DNA of 32,314 nucleotides, from NCBI GenBank assembly GCA_019746975.1, contig JAIERK010000076.1, positions 1-32,314 of the forward strand, read 5' to 3'. This DNA is from Candidatus Obscuribacterales bacterium (lineage in GTDB: Bacteria; Cyanobacteriota; Vampirovibrionia; Obscuribacterales; Obscuribacteraceae). The translations under genes were made by a program, and so were the position numbers. The notes below the pieces were generated by a model, which saw only the letters and a program-made list of their open reading frames with translations, was not told the DNA's origin and did not search any database. This document shows positions 16,455 to 24,441 of the stretch, in pieces. Each line of letters begins with the position of its first letter. Position 1 is the first letter of the stretch.

Positions 16455-17273
16455 GTGAAGGACCTCAGTAGAACCAATCGCGACAACCAGGTAGGCTCGT
16501 TCTACTTCGGAGAGGAGGAAATCAACGATCTCGTTCGAGAACACATGCCGCTCGTCAGGCAAATTGCCAGGCGATACAGCCAATGCTATCCGGACAGCTA
16601 CGAGGATTTGACCCAGGTTGGGTCCATCGGTCTGCTCAAGGCGATCAACTACTACGATCCCAACCGAACGAGAGCTGCCAGTTTTCGCACTCTCGCCACC
16701 TGTTACATCAGGGGAGAAATCCGGCATTATCTGCGAGATCACGCTTCAATAGTGCAAGTTCCACGAAAACTGACGGAAATGAATGCTCAAATCAGTCAGC
16801 TCGAAGAGCGTCTCACCAAAGTGTATTCCCGAGTCCCCACCTTGAAGGAGCTGGCGACACACTCAGGCTTCTCCGAGAAGGAGATTCTGGAGGCGCAGCA
16901 GTCCTGGGAAGCACGTCTTCACTATGAGTCTCTTGATGGGTCAGACGAGGACGATCGCGATGACCATAGAGGGTTGTCTGAAGTCGTTGCTGATAAGAAG
17001 TATCAGGAGCTTCTGAAAATGTCAGAAGATCGCGAGCTTCTCGTCCAGGCACTTAAGCGGCTCGGGGAGAAGACCAGGCAGATCGTCGAATTTGTGTTTT
17101 TCTACGATCTCTCGCAGAAAGAGACGGCTTGTGTTCTTGGTCTTTCAGAGATGGGGGTCTCCCGTGCCATTCACTCCGGACTCAAGAATCTCAAAGACAT
17201 AATCGTGGCGGAAACAGCCCAAAAGGCGTCTGCAGAGAAGAAATCCGATAAGAAGTCCGCCGACGATAAGTAG
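16455..17273 (+). CDS. RNA polymerase sigma factor, group 3 (SigB/SigF type)
   Basis: 272 residues from GTG at 16455, chosen because GGAGA lies six bases upstream; a TTG at 16407 is in frame but has no ribosome site. Region 2 is clear: EHMPLVRQIARRYSQ, DLTQVGSIGLLKAINYYDP, then RAASFRTLATCYIRGEIRHYLRDH. Region 3 follows (VQVPRKLTEMNAQI to PTLKELATHSGFSEKEI), and region 4 has QIVEFVFFYDLSQKETACVLGLSEMGVSRAIHSGL, a helix-turn-helix for the -35 box. This is the SigB/SigF/SigG architecture used for stress, motility or sporulation regulons. A Lys/Ala-rich tail ends the protein. No anti-sigma (RsbW/SpoIIAB) gene adjoins it, which is unusual for this group. It is divergent from the sensor kinase. 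Confidence 0.92.
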   Translation: MKDLSRTNRDNQVGSFYFGEEEINDLVREHMPLVRQIARRYSQCYPDSYEDLTQVGSIGLLKAINYYDPNRTRAASFRTLATCYIRGEIRHYLRDHASIVQVPRKLTEMNAQISQLEERLTKVYSRVPTLKELATHSGFSEKEILEAQQSWEARLHYESLDGSDEDDRDDHRGLSEVVADKKYQELLKMSEDRELLVQALKRLGEKTRQIVEFVFFYDLSQKETACVLGLSEMGVSRAIHSGLKNLKDIIVAETAQKASAEKKSDKKSADDK

Positions 17274-17578
17274 ACTAGCTTTGTACTTCTCCGAATCGAT
17301 TGTTCAGAATGCTCTGTGCCGGCGAGATGCTCCGTAGAGCAGGCTCGAAACTTCGACGCGATCGCGTTCCGTGGGTATCGAGCCATGCGCGTTCACGTTC
17401 ACTAGATTTTCGACACATCCGTTCTCCGATGATTTTTTTCTTGCGATTGAAAACAGCATTGTTTCTCCGGATTCTCGTTTCTCGCTCCGGTTGGCTCCGG
17501 GGATATCTACTCGTCGTTGAATGTGTTTGAAATCGGGTCGAAGCAGGTGATCCGGCGCTGGTCCTGTTCTTCTGATTC

Positions 17579-17608
17579 TTGACAAGGACGGGCAGCGGAT
17601 TTTATATT
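17579..17608 (+). promoter_or_regulatory. Sigma-70-type promoter candidate (upstream)
   Basis: TTGACA at 17579-17584, an 18-base spacer, TATATT at 17603-17608 (or TTATAT after 17). It points toward the small gene at 17686. Confidence 0.5.
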
Positions 17609-17637
17609 AAATCGCTTCGGATCGCGCGTTTCGGTTG

Positions 17638-17665
17638 TTGACATTCCCTTAATCTCTGCTAACAT
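17638..17665 (+). promoter_or_regulatory. Sigma-70-type promoter candidate (proximal)
   Basis: Consensus TTGACA at 17638-17643, a 16-base spacer, TAACAT at 17660-17665. The expected start near 17672 would give a very short leader for the gene at 17686, or a normal one for the ATGs at 17716 and 17767. Confidence 0.5.
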
Positions 17666-17685
17666 TCAACGACTCATGGGCTCCT

Positions 17686-18048
17686 GTGCCGATGATATGT
17701 TTCCGATGTCTATTTATGCTTAGTAACAATCGTTCAATTCAAAATTCTCGTCCAAATGGTGTAGGTATGTTTCCTTCAGCAGATGACCGGGCCATTGTGC
17801 TCGACCAGCTCGACGACTACTTGAAGACGATCCTGAAATTCAAGATTCGCGAATTTGTACATCTAAGTCCCTGTTTCGAAGCGATTCCGTCCATTGATGT
17901 GCGGCGATATCCGATTGATATAAGGAATTACCGACGCCTGCTATCGCTCGAGCAGAACATTCCGATGAAGCCTCAGCAAGCAACCTGCCGTCAGAAAAAG
18001 CGCATCAAGGCTGCTCGCCGACGTATCTTGAGATACATTTCGGTCTAG
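17686..18048 (+). CDS. Small hypothetical protein, basic C-terminus
   Basis: Up to 120 residues from GTG at 17686; ATGs at 17716 and 17767 are in-frame alternatives and none has a convincing ribosome site. The middle (DDRAIVLDQLDDYLKTILKFKI) is helical. The sequence SLEQNIPMKPQQATCRQKKRIKAARRRILRYISV ends the protein with a strongly basic segment that could contact nucleic acid or acidic surfaces. No family is recognised. Two sigma-70-like promoters precede it, and its stop is three bases before the start of the next gene, so the two are likely co-transcribed. Confidence 0.5.
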   Translation: MPMICFRCLFMLSNNRSIQNSRPNGVGMFPSADDRAIVLDQLDDYLKTILKFKIREFVHLSPCFEAIPSIDVRRYPIDIRNYRRLLSLEQNIPMKPQQATCRQKKRIKAARRRILRYISV

Positions 18049-18051
18049 CTT

Positions 18052-18444
18052 GTGGATTTGCCACAACCAACGAGCCGCTTCCTTTGCTCGACTTGTCGAA
18101 TGCCAATGACGAAGCCGGTTGCCGCGCTCACTCAGGAATTGGTTCTGAACTGCCTGGATGCTACACCCTTGGTGCCGGCTGGTTGGTTTGATTACAGCTA
18201 CAAGCTCGCTCAGGACTGGAGTTCGATTTCAGACGATGGCATCTTTGTAAATTTGACCGATATGCTCAACAGCGTCGAGGGTGGCGCGAGGTCGGGTTGT
18301 TGTGGTCCTGATGGCATGGACGGCATCAATGTCTTCTGCACAAACGGACATCCAATCGGCACTGAATACAACGACTGCTGGACACCAGTTTTTATCTACA
18401 TCCAACTAGCTAACGTTATTCAGGAGATTTGTCAGTCTCGTTAG
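18052..18444 (+). CDS. Small Cys/His-cluster protein, possible zinc binding
   Basis: 130 residues from GTG at 18052. An N-terminal CSTC (Cys12, Cys15) is followed by a core domain and then CCGPDGMDGINVFCTNGHP with DCW shortly after (Cys83, Cys84, Cys96, His100, Cys109). The GPDGxDGxN-x2-C-x3-H-PIGTE arrangement recalls small uncharacterised bacterial proteins with a cysteine-based metal site; I cannot name the family. A later ATG at ~18100 would lose the first CxxC, so GTG is preferred. It starts three bases after the preceding gene. Its last 29 bases overlap the 3' end of the convergent membrane protein gene. Zinc binding is inference from residue pattern. Confidence 0.6.
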   Translation: MDLPQPTSRFLCSTCRMPMTKPVAALTQELVLNCLDATPLVPAGWFDYSYKLAQDWSSISDDGIFVNLTDMLNSVEGGARSGCCGPDGMDGINVFCTNGHPIGTEYNDCWTPVFIYIQLANVIQEICQSR

Positions 18445-19741
18445 ATCGAGTGGGCGCTTTTCTTCCAATCAGATACATGAGCGTCGCTACGGCTAAGCCC
18501 TCCCACGGCTTCTTGTAACGCGCCTCCATTATGAATGACTGCTGGAATAGGAAGAGCAGCAAAGAGCCGACAAACAGAATTGTCATGATGTCGTAGCAGC
18601 GTTTTCTGAATGCCAGGAAGATCGCGGCAAGTGTCATGGGTAACCAGATAAAGCGTGCCAGAGGGCAGAGATGCGCAAGTAGTGGAAATCTTTTTTCATC
18701 GCCGAACCAATCTTCTGGCCACGACAATCCAAAGAAGAAAAAGATGATGTTTTCAAACGTGTATTTAAGCCGATCTCCGAAGGTCATCGTCGAGGGAGGC
18801 AGATACTCGTTGGGCGCTTTTGTGTAATCGACTTCGAATTGGCACAGGCCTTCGCGGCTCGAAACCCAGTTGCTAAGCGGCGCCAGCTGCGGGTGATACA
18901 ACGACGAGCAATTGATGTCGGCGTCATACTCACGGTAGCTGTCCTGCGCGTCAATGAATTTGAATTTGATTTTCAGGTCTTTTTTCCCGCTCTCGAAAAG
19001 AATGCGATGGTGATCGCCTGGAGGGAAGGGGATTAAGGCATGAATGCGTGTGAAAATTTTGACTGGGCTTGCCGCGTAGACACAGAAGGTTGCTGCAATC
19101 AAGAGTACTGCGGCGCTAGTCTTCTTTTGAAGGCGAGCCTTCAAAACTAGCCACGGCAGTATGATTACAGCCAAAGGAACAGCCGTGGTTTTCGTCGCGA
19201 GGCAGGCGCCCCACGCCAAGCCGCATGCCAAATACGAACCGTAGTCGAGTTTTTCTTTCGCTCGCCATGTAAGCCACAGTGACAACCCTAGCAACGGTAA
19301 AAGAAGCGTCTCCTGCATAAAAAATTGATAAAGTCGAATCCAGTCCGGCAGAATGCTTAGAATCGCCCAGCCGCCAAGAGCCAGGGTTCTCTGCCCTATA
19401 GACAGCAGCATCCAGCGATACCACAGCCACGGAGTGACGATGCTCAGTCCGGCTGCATAAAATGCAACAGCGATTCGTGCTCCGGAGGTGATGCGCAATA
19501 CGGCGCTGAGCCAGATTTGATAACCGACAGGGTCGAGGATTCCCAGCGCAGCCAGGATGGTTTTGGTGGAAAAACATTCGAGCGCATTCGAGTAATGGCG
19601 AAGACAATCGGAGAGCCAATAGCCCGACAGATAATCAAGAGGATTATGAATGAATGGATTGACCAACCGGACAAGTATTCCGGCGATTATCACAGCCCAG
19701 AAGAACAGGGCGAGGACTTTCTCAAACTTGCTCTTGTCCAA
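18416..19741 (-). CDS. GT-C-like membrane glycosyltransferase (tentative)
   Basis: 441 residues with about ten hydrophobic helices. The layout resembles GT-C enzymes of the ArnT/PMT (GT39/GT83) type, which use lipid-linked sugar donors on the outer face of the inner membrane. Hints are an acidic first extracytoplasmic loop (PLDYLSGYWLSD), many multi-pass helices, a large soluble loop (~225-315, containing DAQDSYREYDADINCSS) and a C-terminal EARYKKPWEGL resembling the basic motif before the last helix. The start is TTG at 19741 with only a weak ribosome site; no better start is in frame. No lipid A or O-antigen genes adjoin it, so the substrate is unknown. It overlaps the small Cys/His gene tail to tail by 29 bases. 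Confidence 0.6.
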   Translation of the reverse strand: MDKSKFEKVLALFFWAVIIAGILVRLVNPFIHNPLDYLSGYWLSDCLRHYSNALECFSTKTILAALGILDPVGYQIWLSAVLRITSGARIAVAFYAAGLSIVTPWLWYRWMLLSIGQRTLALGGWAILSILPDWIRLYQFFMQETLLLPLLGLSLWLTWRAKEKLDYGSYLACGLAWGACLATKTTAVPLAVIILPWLVLKARLQKKTSAAVLLIAATFCVYAASPVKIFTRIHALIPFPPGDHHRILFESGKKDLKIKFKFIDAQDSYREYDADINCSSLYHPQLAPLSNWVSSREGLCQFEVDYTKAPNEYLPPSTMTFGDRLKYTFENIIFFFFGLSWPEDWFGDEKRFPLLAHLCPLARFIWLPMTLAAIFLAFRKRCYDIMTILFVGSLLLFLFQQSFIMEARYKKPWEGLAVATLMYLIGRKAPTRSNETDKSPE

Positions 19742-19800
19742 CCGCGGTGCGCACTTTCTAGGGCTAGAGATGTGATCTGAATAATGCTGGGATTATAGCC

Positions 19801-19837
19801 AAAAAACAAGAGCCGGACGTATAAATGCGTCCGGCTC
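19801..19837 (-). terminator. Intrinsic terminator of tRNA-Pro
   Basis: On the minus strand a perfect 10-bp stem, GAGCCGGACG / CGTCCGGCTC (plus 19810-19837, 8-base loop), is followed by TTGTTTTTT. It lies 15 bases past the encoded CCA of the tRNA. Confidence 0.9.
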
Positions 19838-19851
19838 AGGCTTCCTGTTAT

Positions 19852-19926
19852 TGGTCGGGGCGAGAGGATTCGAACCTCCGGCCTCACCCACCCCAAAGGT
19901 GCGCGCTACCCCTGCGCCACGCCCCG
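19852..19926 (-). tRNA. tRNA-Pro (anticodon GGG), CCA encoded
   Basis: A full cloverleaf can be drawn on the minus strand: acceptor CGGGGCG/CGCCCCG, D stem GCGC/GCGC, anticodon stem CACCT/GGGTG with loop TTGGGGT (anticodon GGG), T stem GGAGG/CCTCT with loop TTCGAAT, discriminator A, then a genomic CCA. GGG reads the CCC and CCU proline codons. A TATAAT on the minus strand at plus 19969-19974 could be its -10 box. It stands alone and ends in a strong terminator. Confidence 0.95.
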
Positions 19927-20134
19927 ACATCGGATCCAAGGTGGAGATTAAGACAGGCCACTGGCGTCATTATAGTACATTGGTACAATCGGTAGTTGGA
20001 GTGCTGGCAGTCATTCATACAACTCTAAATTTTTTTGTCGTTAACTGCTACCATCATGTTGCGTGACCAAGTAAGGTATCCGAAACATCAACGAGCAGCC
20101 AATTCCCGGAGACGATCCTGCCCACCCTTCTCAT

Positions 20135-22483
20135 TTGTTTCCATTTGAGCTGGATGACTTTCAGCTGGACGCGATCAGATATTTACAAGAAGGTAAGAGC
20201 GTCGTCGTCTGCGCGCCTACTGGTGCGGGAAAAACGGTGATCGCCGAATACGCAGTTGAAATGGCGCTCATGCAGAACAAGCGCTGTTTTTACACGACGC
20301 CGCTCAAGGCACTCTCGAATCAAAAACTGCACGACTTCCGACAGAAGTTCGGTGAAGAGAAGGTCGGTTTGCTGACCGGAGATTTGTCCGTAAATCGAGA
20401 TGCCTCAATCGTAGTCATGACTACCGAAGTGTTTCGGAACATGCTATACGGCACCATCCTTGGTGAAGTCGGAAAAAATCTTCGCGACGTTGCATACGTG
20501 GTCCTGGATGAATGCCACTATATGAACGATTCCGAACGCGGAACGGTTTGGGAGGAGTCGATCATCTACGCTCCGACAGATGTTCAGCTTGTTGCGTTGT
20601 CGGCCACTGTGGCCAACGCCGATGAGCTCACCACCTGGATTGATGAGACTCATGGTGCGACTGAGCTTGTCGTGTCCGATTTCAGACCGGTACCATTGAG
20701 ATTTCACTTCTTTGGTGATCAGCGCATTTATCCATTGCTTAACCCCGGCGGTGGTGTCAACAATCTACTGAAGAATCGCTTTGGCAAACGCAGACGATTC
20801 GATCCGAGCAAGAAGCGCAGACCAGGCGGACATAACATTGGTACACATCCGGCCGATGTGCTCGCGGTTTTGTCTGCGCGTAATATGCTTCCGGCAATCT
20901 ACTTTTTATTCTCTCGACGTGGCTGTGAAGAGTCGATGAAGAGAGCGCGTGGAATTCCGCTTATCAACGAAGAAGAGGCAAAGCAACTTCGATTGTCAGT
21001 CGATGCATTCACTGCTGCCAATCCTAATTTGAAGAATCATCCTCATCTGCCTTATCTCTTTGAGGGCATGGCGGTGCACCATGCCGGCATGCTGCCCAGT
21101 TGGAAAGGAATGGTGGAGAAGCTCTTCCAGAAAGGATTGTTGAAGGCCGTTTTTGCAACAGAGACTCTTGCTGCTGGTATCAATATGCCGGCACGGTCGA
21201 CTGTTATTAGCTCGCTGACAAAGAGAGCGGATGAGGGTCATAGAGGATTGACCGCTTCCGAGTTTCTCCAGATGTCGGGACGCGCAGGTCGGCGCGGTAT
21301 GGACGAGGTTGGTCATGTCGTCGTCCTGCATAACACTTTTGAATCTGTCGAGGACGCTGCGAAGCTTGCCACTGCTAGCGCGGATCCGCTGTCCAGTCGG
21401 TTTACTCCGTCATATGGAATGGTGTTAAACCTTCTTGAGAGACATACAATTGAAGATGCTCGCGATCTTATTGAACGCAGTTTTGGTCAGTTTAAAACCA
21501 ACCATGAGCTGGAGCCGCTATTTGTCGAGAAAATGAAGCTCGAAAAGGAATTGCAGGAATTGAGCGGTCCGCTATGTCCTGGAGAGCTTGGCGATCTCGT
21601 ATTGTATGCAAAACGTCTCGGTGCGATTCGATCAAAACACAAACAGCTCAAGCATATGGAAAAAGGCTTGCGGCCTTTGAAGAAGACAGGCAAGATCAAG
21701 CCTTCGCCGCACGCTCAATTGCAAGCCAGTCACGAAGGCGAACAGGCGCTCGGCGCCGTGCGCTTGGACATCTCGGATCTGCTTAAAGAAACATATGCGA
21801 TGCCGTGTCATGGTTGTCCGGTGCAGAAGCCTTGCAGCAATCAGACCAATCGCATCGAGCATATCGAGCGCCGGATCAAGGAATTGAATAGACGTCTGGA
21901 GAAAGAAACAGGAAAATACTGGAGAACTTTTGAAGCGCTGACCGATGTATTAAAACTGCAAGGTTATCTCAATGGCAATCGCCCGACAAGGCTAGGGCGC
22001 ATGGCCGCGGGGATCAGAGGTACCAACGAGCTGTTCCTTTCTGAAGTGGCGGTTAACGGTCTTTTCGATCACCTCCGTCCCTGGGAGCTTGCTGCTGTTC
22101 TGACGGCGCTGGTTCAGGAAGAGGGGCGCGGGCACGACCAGATAAGAATAAAGCTGAGCCCAGGTGTGGAGCACACGCTGGAAGAAGTCGGAAAGCTAGC
22201 CCGTAAAATCAAGCGACTGCAACGAGACTTCGACATCGAAATTCCGGTTGAGTTCAGCGCTCACTTTAGCGCCCTTACCGAGATGTGGGCGCAGGGCGCT
22301 AGCTGGGAGCAGATTCGTCATGCCACCAATTTCGATGAAGGTGATGTTGTTCGAGCGTTTCGACGCACACTTGATATATGCCGCCAGTACATGAGAGCTG
22401 AAGGGGTTCCTGAGCATGTTGTGAACCTGTGCACTGATGTAGAGAGACTCATTAATCGAGATGAAGTAAAAGAAGTTTCGTGA
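20135..22483 (+). CDS. Ski2-like DEAD/DEAH-box helicase with DSHCT domain
   Basis: 782 residues from TTG at 20135. It has FELDDFQLDAI (Q-motif-like, 4-14), Walker A APTGAGKT (27-34), TTPLKALSNQK (54-64), DECH (125-128), SAT (156-158), a Walker-containing second RecA lobe and motif VI QMSGRAGRRG (379-388). After ~470 come a helical region, a cysteine cluster CHGCPVQKPC (558-567) and a C-terminal DSHCT domain. Relatives are the eukaryotic exosome helicases Mtr4/Ski2 and a family well represented in Cyanobacteria, so RNA unwinding coupled to decay is likely. The start is uncertain: the frame opens at 20075 after a TAA, with no ATG, GTG or CTG before the TTG and no Shine-Dalgarno site close to it. 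The acetyltransferase gene follows after 28 bases. Confidence 0.93.
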   Translation: MFPFELDDFQLDAIRYLQEGKSVVVCAPTGAGKTVIAEYAVEMALMQNKRCFYTTPLKALSNQKLHDFRQKFGEEKVGLLTGDLSVNRDASIVVMTTEVFRNMLYGTILGEVGKNLRDVAYVVLDECHYMNDSERGTVWEESIIYAPTDVQLVALSATVANADELTTWIDETHGATELVVSDFRPVPLRFHFFGDQRIYPLLNPGGGVNNLLKNRFGKRRRFDPSKKRRPGGHNIGTHPADVLAVLSARNMLPAIYFLFSRRGCEESMKRARGIPLINEEEAKQLRLSVDAFTAANPNLKNHPHLPYLFEGMAVHHAGMLPSWKGMVEKLFQKGLLKAVFATETLAAGINMPARSTVISSLTKRADEGHRGLTASEFLQMSGRAGRRGMDEVGHVVVLHNTFESVEDAAKLATASADPLSSRFTPSYGMVLNLLERHTIEDARDLIERSFGQFKTNHELEPLFVEKMKLEKELQELSGPLCPGELGDLVLYAKRLGAIRSKHKQLKHMEKGLRPLKKTGKIKPSPHAQLQASHEGEQALGAVRLDISDLLKETYAMPCHGCPVQKPCSNQTNRIEHIERRIKELNRRLEKETGKYWRTFEALTDVLKLQGYLNGNRPTRLGRMAAGIRGTNELFLSEVAVNGLFDHLRPWELAAVLTALVQEEGRGHDQIRIKLSPGVEHTLEEVGKLARKIKRLQRDFDIEIPVEFSAHFSALTEMWAQGASWEQIRHATNFDEGDVVRAFRRTLDICRQYMRAEGVPEHVVNLCTDVERLINRDEVKEVS

Positions 22484-22511
22484 TTGGGTTTTACAAGTCC
22501 TGGAGATCAAA

Positions 22512-23315
22512 ATGGTAAACGCTGTCGAACTCGGTAAAAATGTCGAGGCAAACTTCAATGCCGGTTGCGAGGGCGGAAGGGGTATCAACGGTTTTGAATA
22601 CAGCGCGGATGGATTCTCTACTAGATGTCGTTCTCTGTACAAGACACCATGGATGAATCTTATTTTGCAAGCGGACGGCGATCACCCTGATCTCGAAAAG
22701 CAAGTTAGAGCAACAATCTCCGAGTATGAAAATGCACCGATGCTCTGGCGCGTCGGACCGGCCTCCGCCAACAGCGAAGCACTCGGATTGGTATTGGAGA
22801 AGTCAGGGCTGATTTTCTCCTGCATAGAACCGGCTCTGCGACTTCCCCTGGACAAGTTCAACGAGAGCGGCGCACTCGAGCGGCTTCGGATTGAAGAGAT
22901 GTCCACAGCCAAGCACGTCGAAGATTTTCTTATCCCCTTTTGTGAGGGATTTTCCGTGCCGACGGATGTGGCGGATCACTTTCGTATTCTTGGAAGAGAT
23001 CGGGTGATCGGCAGCAAAAATCAAAAGTGGTTCGTCGGATACTTTGACGGGCAGGTCGCCGCCTGTGCCACCTGGTTCGCCAACAGTGGTGTCAATATGA
23101 TCTACAACATTTGCACTGTGGAACCGTTCAGACGACGAGGAATCGCTCGCAGAATGGTTGATCATGTCGTGAAATCTTCGCTGGCACACTATCAGCAGCC
23201 GGTCTGTCTCTTCTCTTCCGAAGCGGGACTGTCGCTATATGAGAGTATCGGATTCGAATTGATTTTCTACAGGACCGACTACGCGTATCAACCTGATAAT
23301 CCAGTAGATGAATAA
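22512..23315 (+). CDS. GNAT-family N-acetyltransferase
   Basis: 267 residues. ATG at 22512 has GGAG seven bases upstream. The C-terminal half is a GNAT domain: the central strand ACATWFANSGVNMIYNICTV, then the acetyl-CoA-binding motif A EPFRRRGIARRMVDHV (R/Q-x-x-G-x-A at ~207-212), and SLYESIGFELIFYRTDYAY as the typical closing segment. The N-terminal ~120 residues (including DGDHPDLEKQVRATI and SGLIFSCIEPALRLPL) look like a degenerate first GNAT fold, so it may be a tandem-GNAT protein. The substrate is unknown. It probably shares a transcript with the helicase gene, though no functional tie is evident. Confidence 0.88.
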   Translation: MVNAVELGKNVEANFNAGCEGGRGINGFEYSADGFSTRCRSLYKTPWMNLILQADGDHPDLEKQVRATISEYENAPMLWRVGPASANSEALGLVLEKSGLIFSCIEPALRLPLDKFNESGALERLRIEEMSTAKHVEDFLIPFCEGFSVPTDVADHFRILGRDRVIGSKNQKWFVGYFDGQVAACATWFANSGVNMIYNICTVEPFRRRGIARRMVDHVVKSSLAHYQQPVCLFSSEAGLSLYESIGFELIFYRTDYAYQPDNPVDE

Positions 23316-23451
23316 GTCGTTCACTGTCATTTTTCTGGCAATTATTACAGTTGCTTCCAGCATCGGCTCCAGCTCTTGCACTTCATGTCATCGACAGTCC
23401 GCCAGTGATAGTGCGCTCGTTATCAGGTTTGACGGATTTGTGGAACTTTGA
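23308..23451 (+). CDS. Possible 47-residue secreted peptide with a CxxCH motif
   Basis: ATG at 23308 overlaps the acetyltransferase stop (ATGAATAA), a common sign of translational coupling. The peptide begins MNKSFTVIFLAIITVASS, a plausible signal sequence, followed by SSCTSCHRQSASDS and ~15 more residues. CTSCH fits the c-type haem attachment pattern CxxCH, but a 47-residue protein with one such motif and little else could be coincidence. No cytochrome maturation gene is near. It may also be the remnant of a longer gene, since another frame stays open to 23569. Treat as tentative. Confidence 0.35.
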   Translation: MNKSFTVIFLAIITVASSIGSSSCTSCHRQSASDSALVIRFDGFVEL

Positions 23452-23541
23452 ACTGCGCCTGCCCCACGTCGTTTTAAGCGGGAACATCCACTTGCAGTTT
23501 TTCCAAAGGTTTGCGTATAACCTCACGAGAGCGATAACTTC

Positions 23542-24066
23542 TCAGCTTGAGGCCGCCTCGACAGTATAAGTAAAGGGCACGATGTGCTTCGTCTTGAGGC
23601 TAATTCCTTCCGGACCGACGAGGAATTTGACGAGGAACGGTGGGTAGACATCGATCACCGTTTGTACCGAAACCTCTCCGTCCAGGCTGCCCCCGCCCAT
23701 GGTGGCGGGTGGTACATCTTTTACAGTCTCTTTAACGTCCAATGCTTCTCTAATCTTCATAGGTAGATTGGTGTTGTAGACATTTTTCACAACGGCTTTA
23801 GCCCGTAGATATGGAGTCTGATCCGGTGCTACGTTCCTCGTGCCTAACGTCTCCAGACCCGGCGGTCCGGCGGCGGCGGCTCGGGCCGCATCTCGACAGA
23901 CGGAGTCGTTGATGGCTACACCGATTGAAATAGCAAGAAGGTCTATCGTTATAAGGACTAGTGGTGTCATCACGGCCAGGGCACCGGCCAGCTCCGAAAG
24001 ACTTTGTCCGCGTGTTCTACAGCGGGGATGATCAGCTCGCAGCTTGGCTCTTGATTCAATTGTCAT
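23542..24066 (-). CDS. TadE-like pseudopilin / pilus assembly protein
   Basis: 174 residues from ATG at 24066; GTG at 24108 and ATGs at 24093 and 24075 are in frame. The sequence RGQSLSELAGALAVMTPLVLITIDLLAISIGVAI places a basic, Glu-containing N-terminal segment just before one hydrophobic helix, as in TadE/TadF pseudopilins, followed by a ~120-residue extracytoplasmic domain with a DAARAAAAG helix. TadE-type proteins are minor components of Tad/Flp pili or related secretion machines. It is divergent from the subtilase/TadG-like unit, 375 bases away. No tadA, tadB, tadC or flp prepilin gene is in the window. Confidence 0.7.
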   Translation of the reverse strand: MTIESRAKLRADHPRCRTRGQSLSELAGALAVMTPLVLITIDLLAISIGVAINDSVCRDAARAAAAGPPGLETLGTRNVAPDQTPYLRAKAVVKNVYNTNLPMKIREALDVKETVKDVPPATMGGGSLDGEVSVQTVIDVYPPFLVKFLVGPEGISLKTKHIVPFTYTVEAASS

Positions 24067-24166
24067 GGATAACATACCTGTTTGGAGCGCCATTCTATAT
24101 AGTGGCACTAATCTATAAGTCTTTCCCGGACGTTGGCTCGTGTTATGAAATAAACAGGAAAGAATA

Positions 24167-24221
24167 AGTGTAAAGGGCGCCGAACTACCGTGGGTTGAGC
24201 GCGATTCGGCGCCTGTACACT
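24167..24221. promoter_or_regulatory. Long imperfect hairpin between the divergent Tad genes
   Basis: AGTGTA, 3 bases, GGCGCCGAA, a 20-base loop, TTCGGCGCC, 2 bases, TACACT: perfect 9-bp inner and 6-bp outer arms. It lacks a T-run on either strand, so it is more likely an operator, an RNA leader structure or part of a small RNA than a terminator. The rest of the gap 24067-24441 shows no convincing gene. Confidence 0.5.
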
Positions 24222-24441
24222 AATTGCCACTCCTCCTCACTAAAGCACAAGCGGTTTTGTTACCTTGGATCGATTACTCAGGCGCCGGAAAGGTTAGGCG
24301 GCACTGGACCAAAATGAAATCCAATTAATCCCTCCTAAAATTGCAGTTTGCACTTGTTGTTGGAGGCACAGAGATTTCTGCAGCGCCTTCGCGTTGCGAC
24401 CCTATGACCGGGGAAATCGATCCAGGAAAGAGGAAGAACAA

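Larger units (their letters stand above)
17274..17685. other. Intergenic region with two promoter candidates
   Basis: No gene is supported in these ~410 bases. Its right end holds the two promoter-like sequences listed separately. Short frames here lack ribosome sites and look like chance. Confidence 0.4.

Noticed and set aside
23351..23569. 72-residue plus-strand frame
   Set aside because: It has no ribosome site, a TTG start, and its end is the complement of the TadE-like gene.
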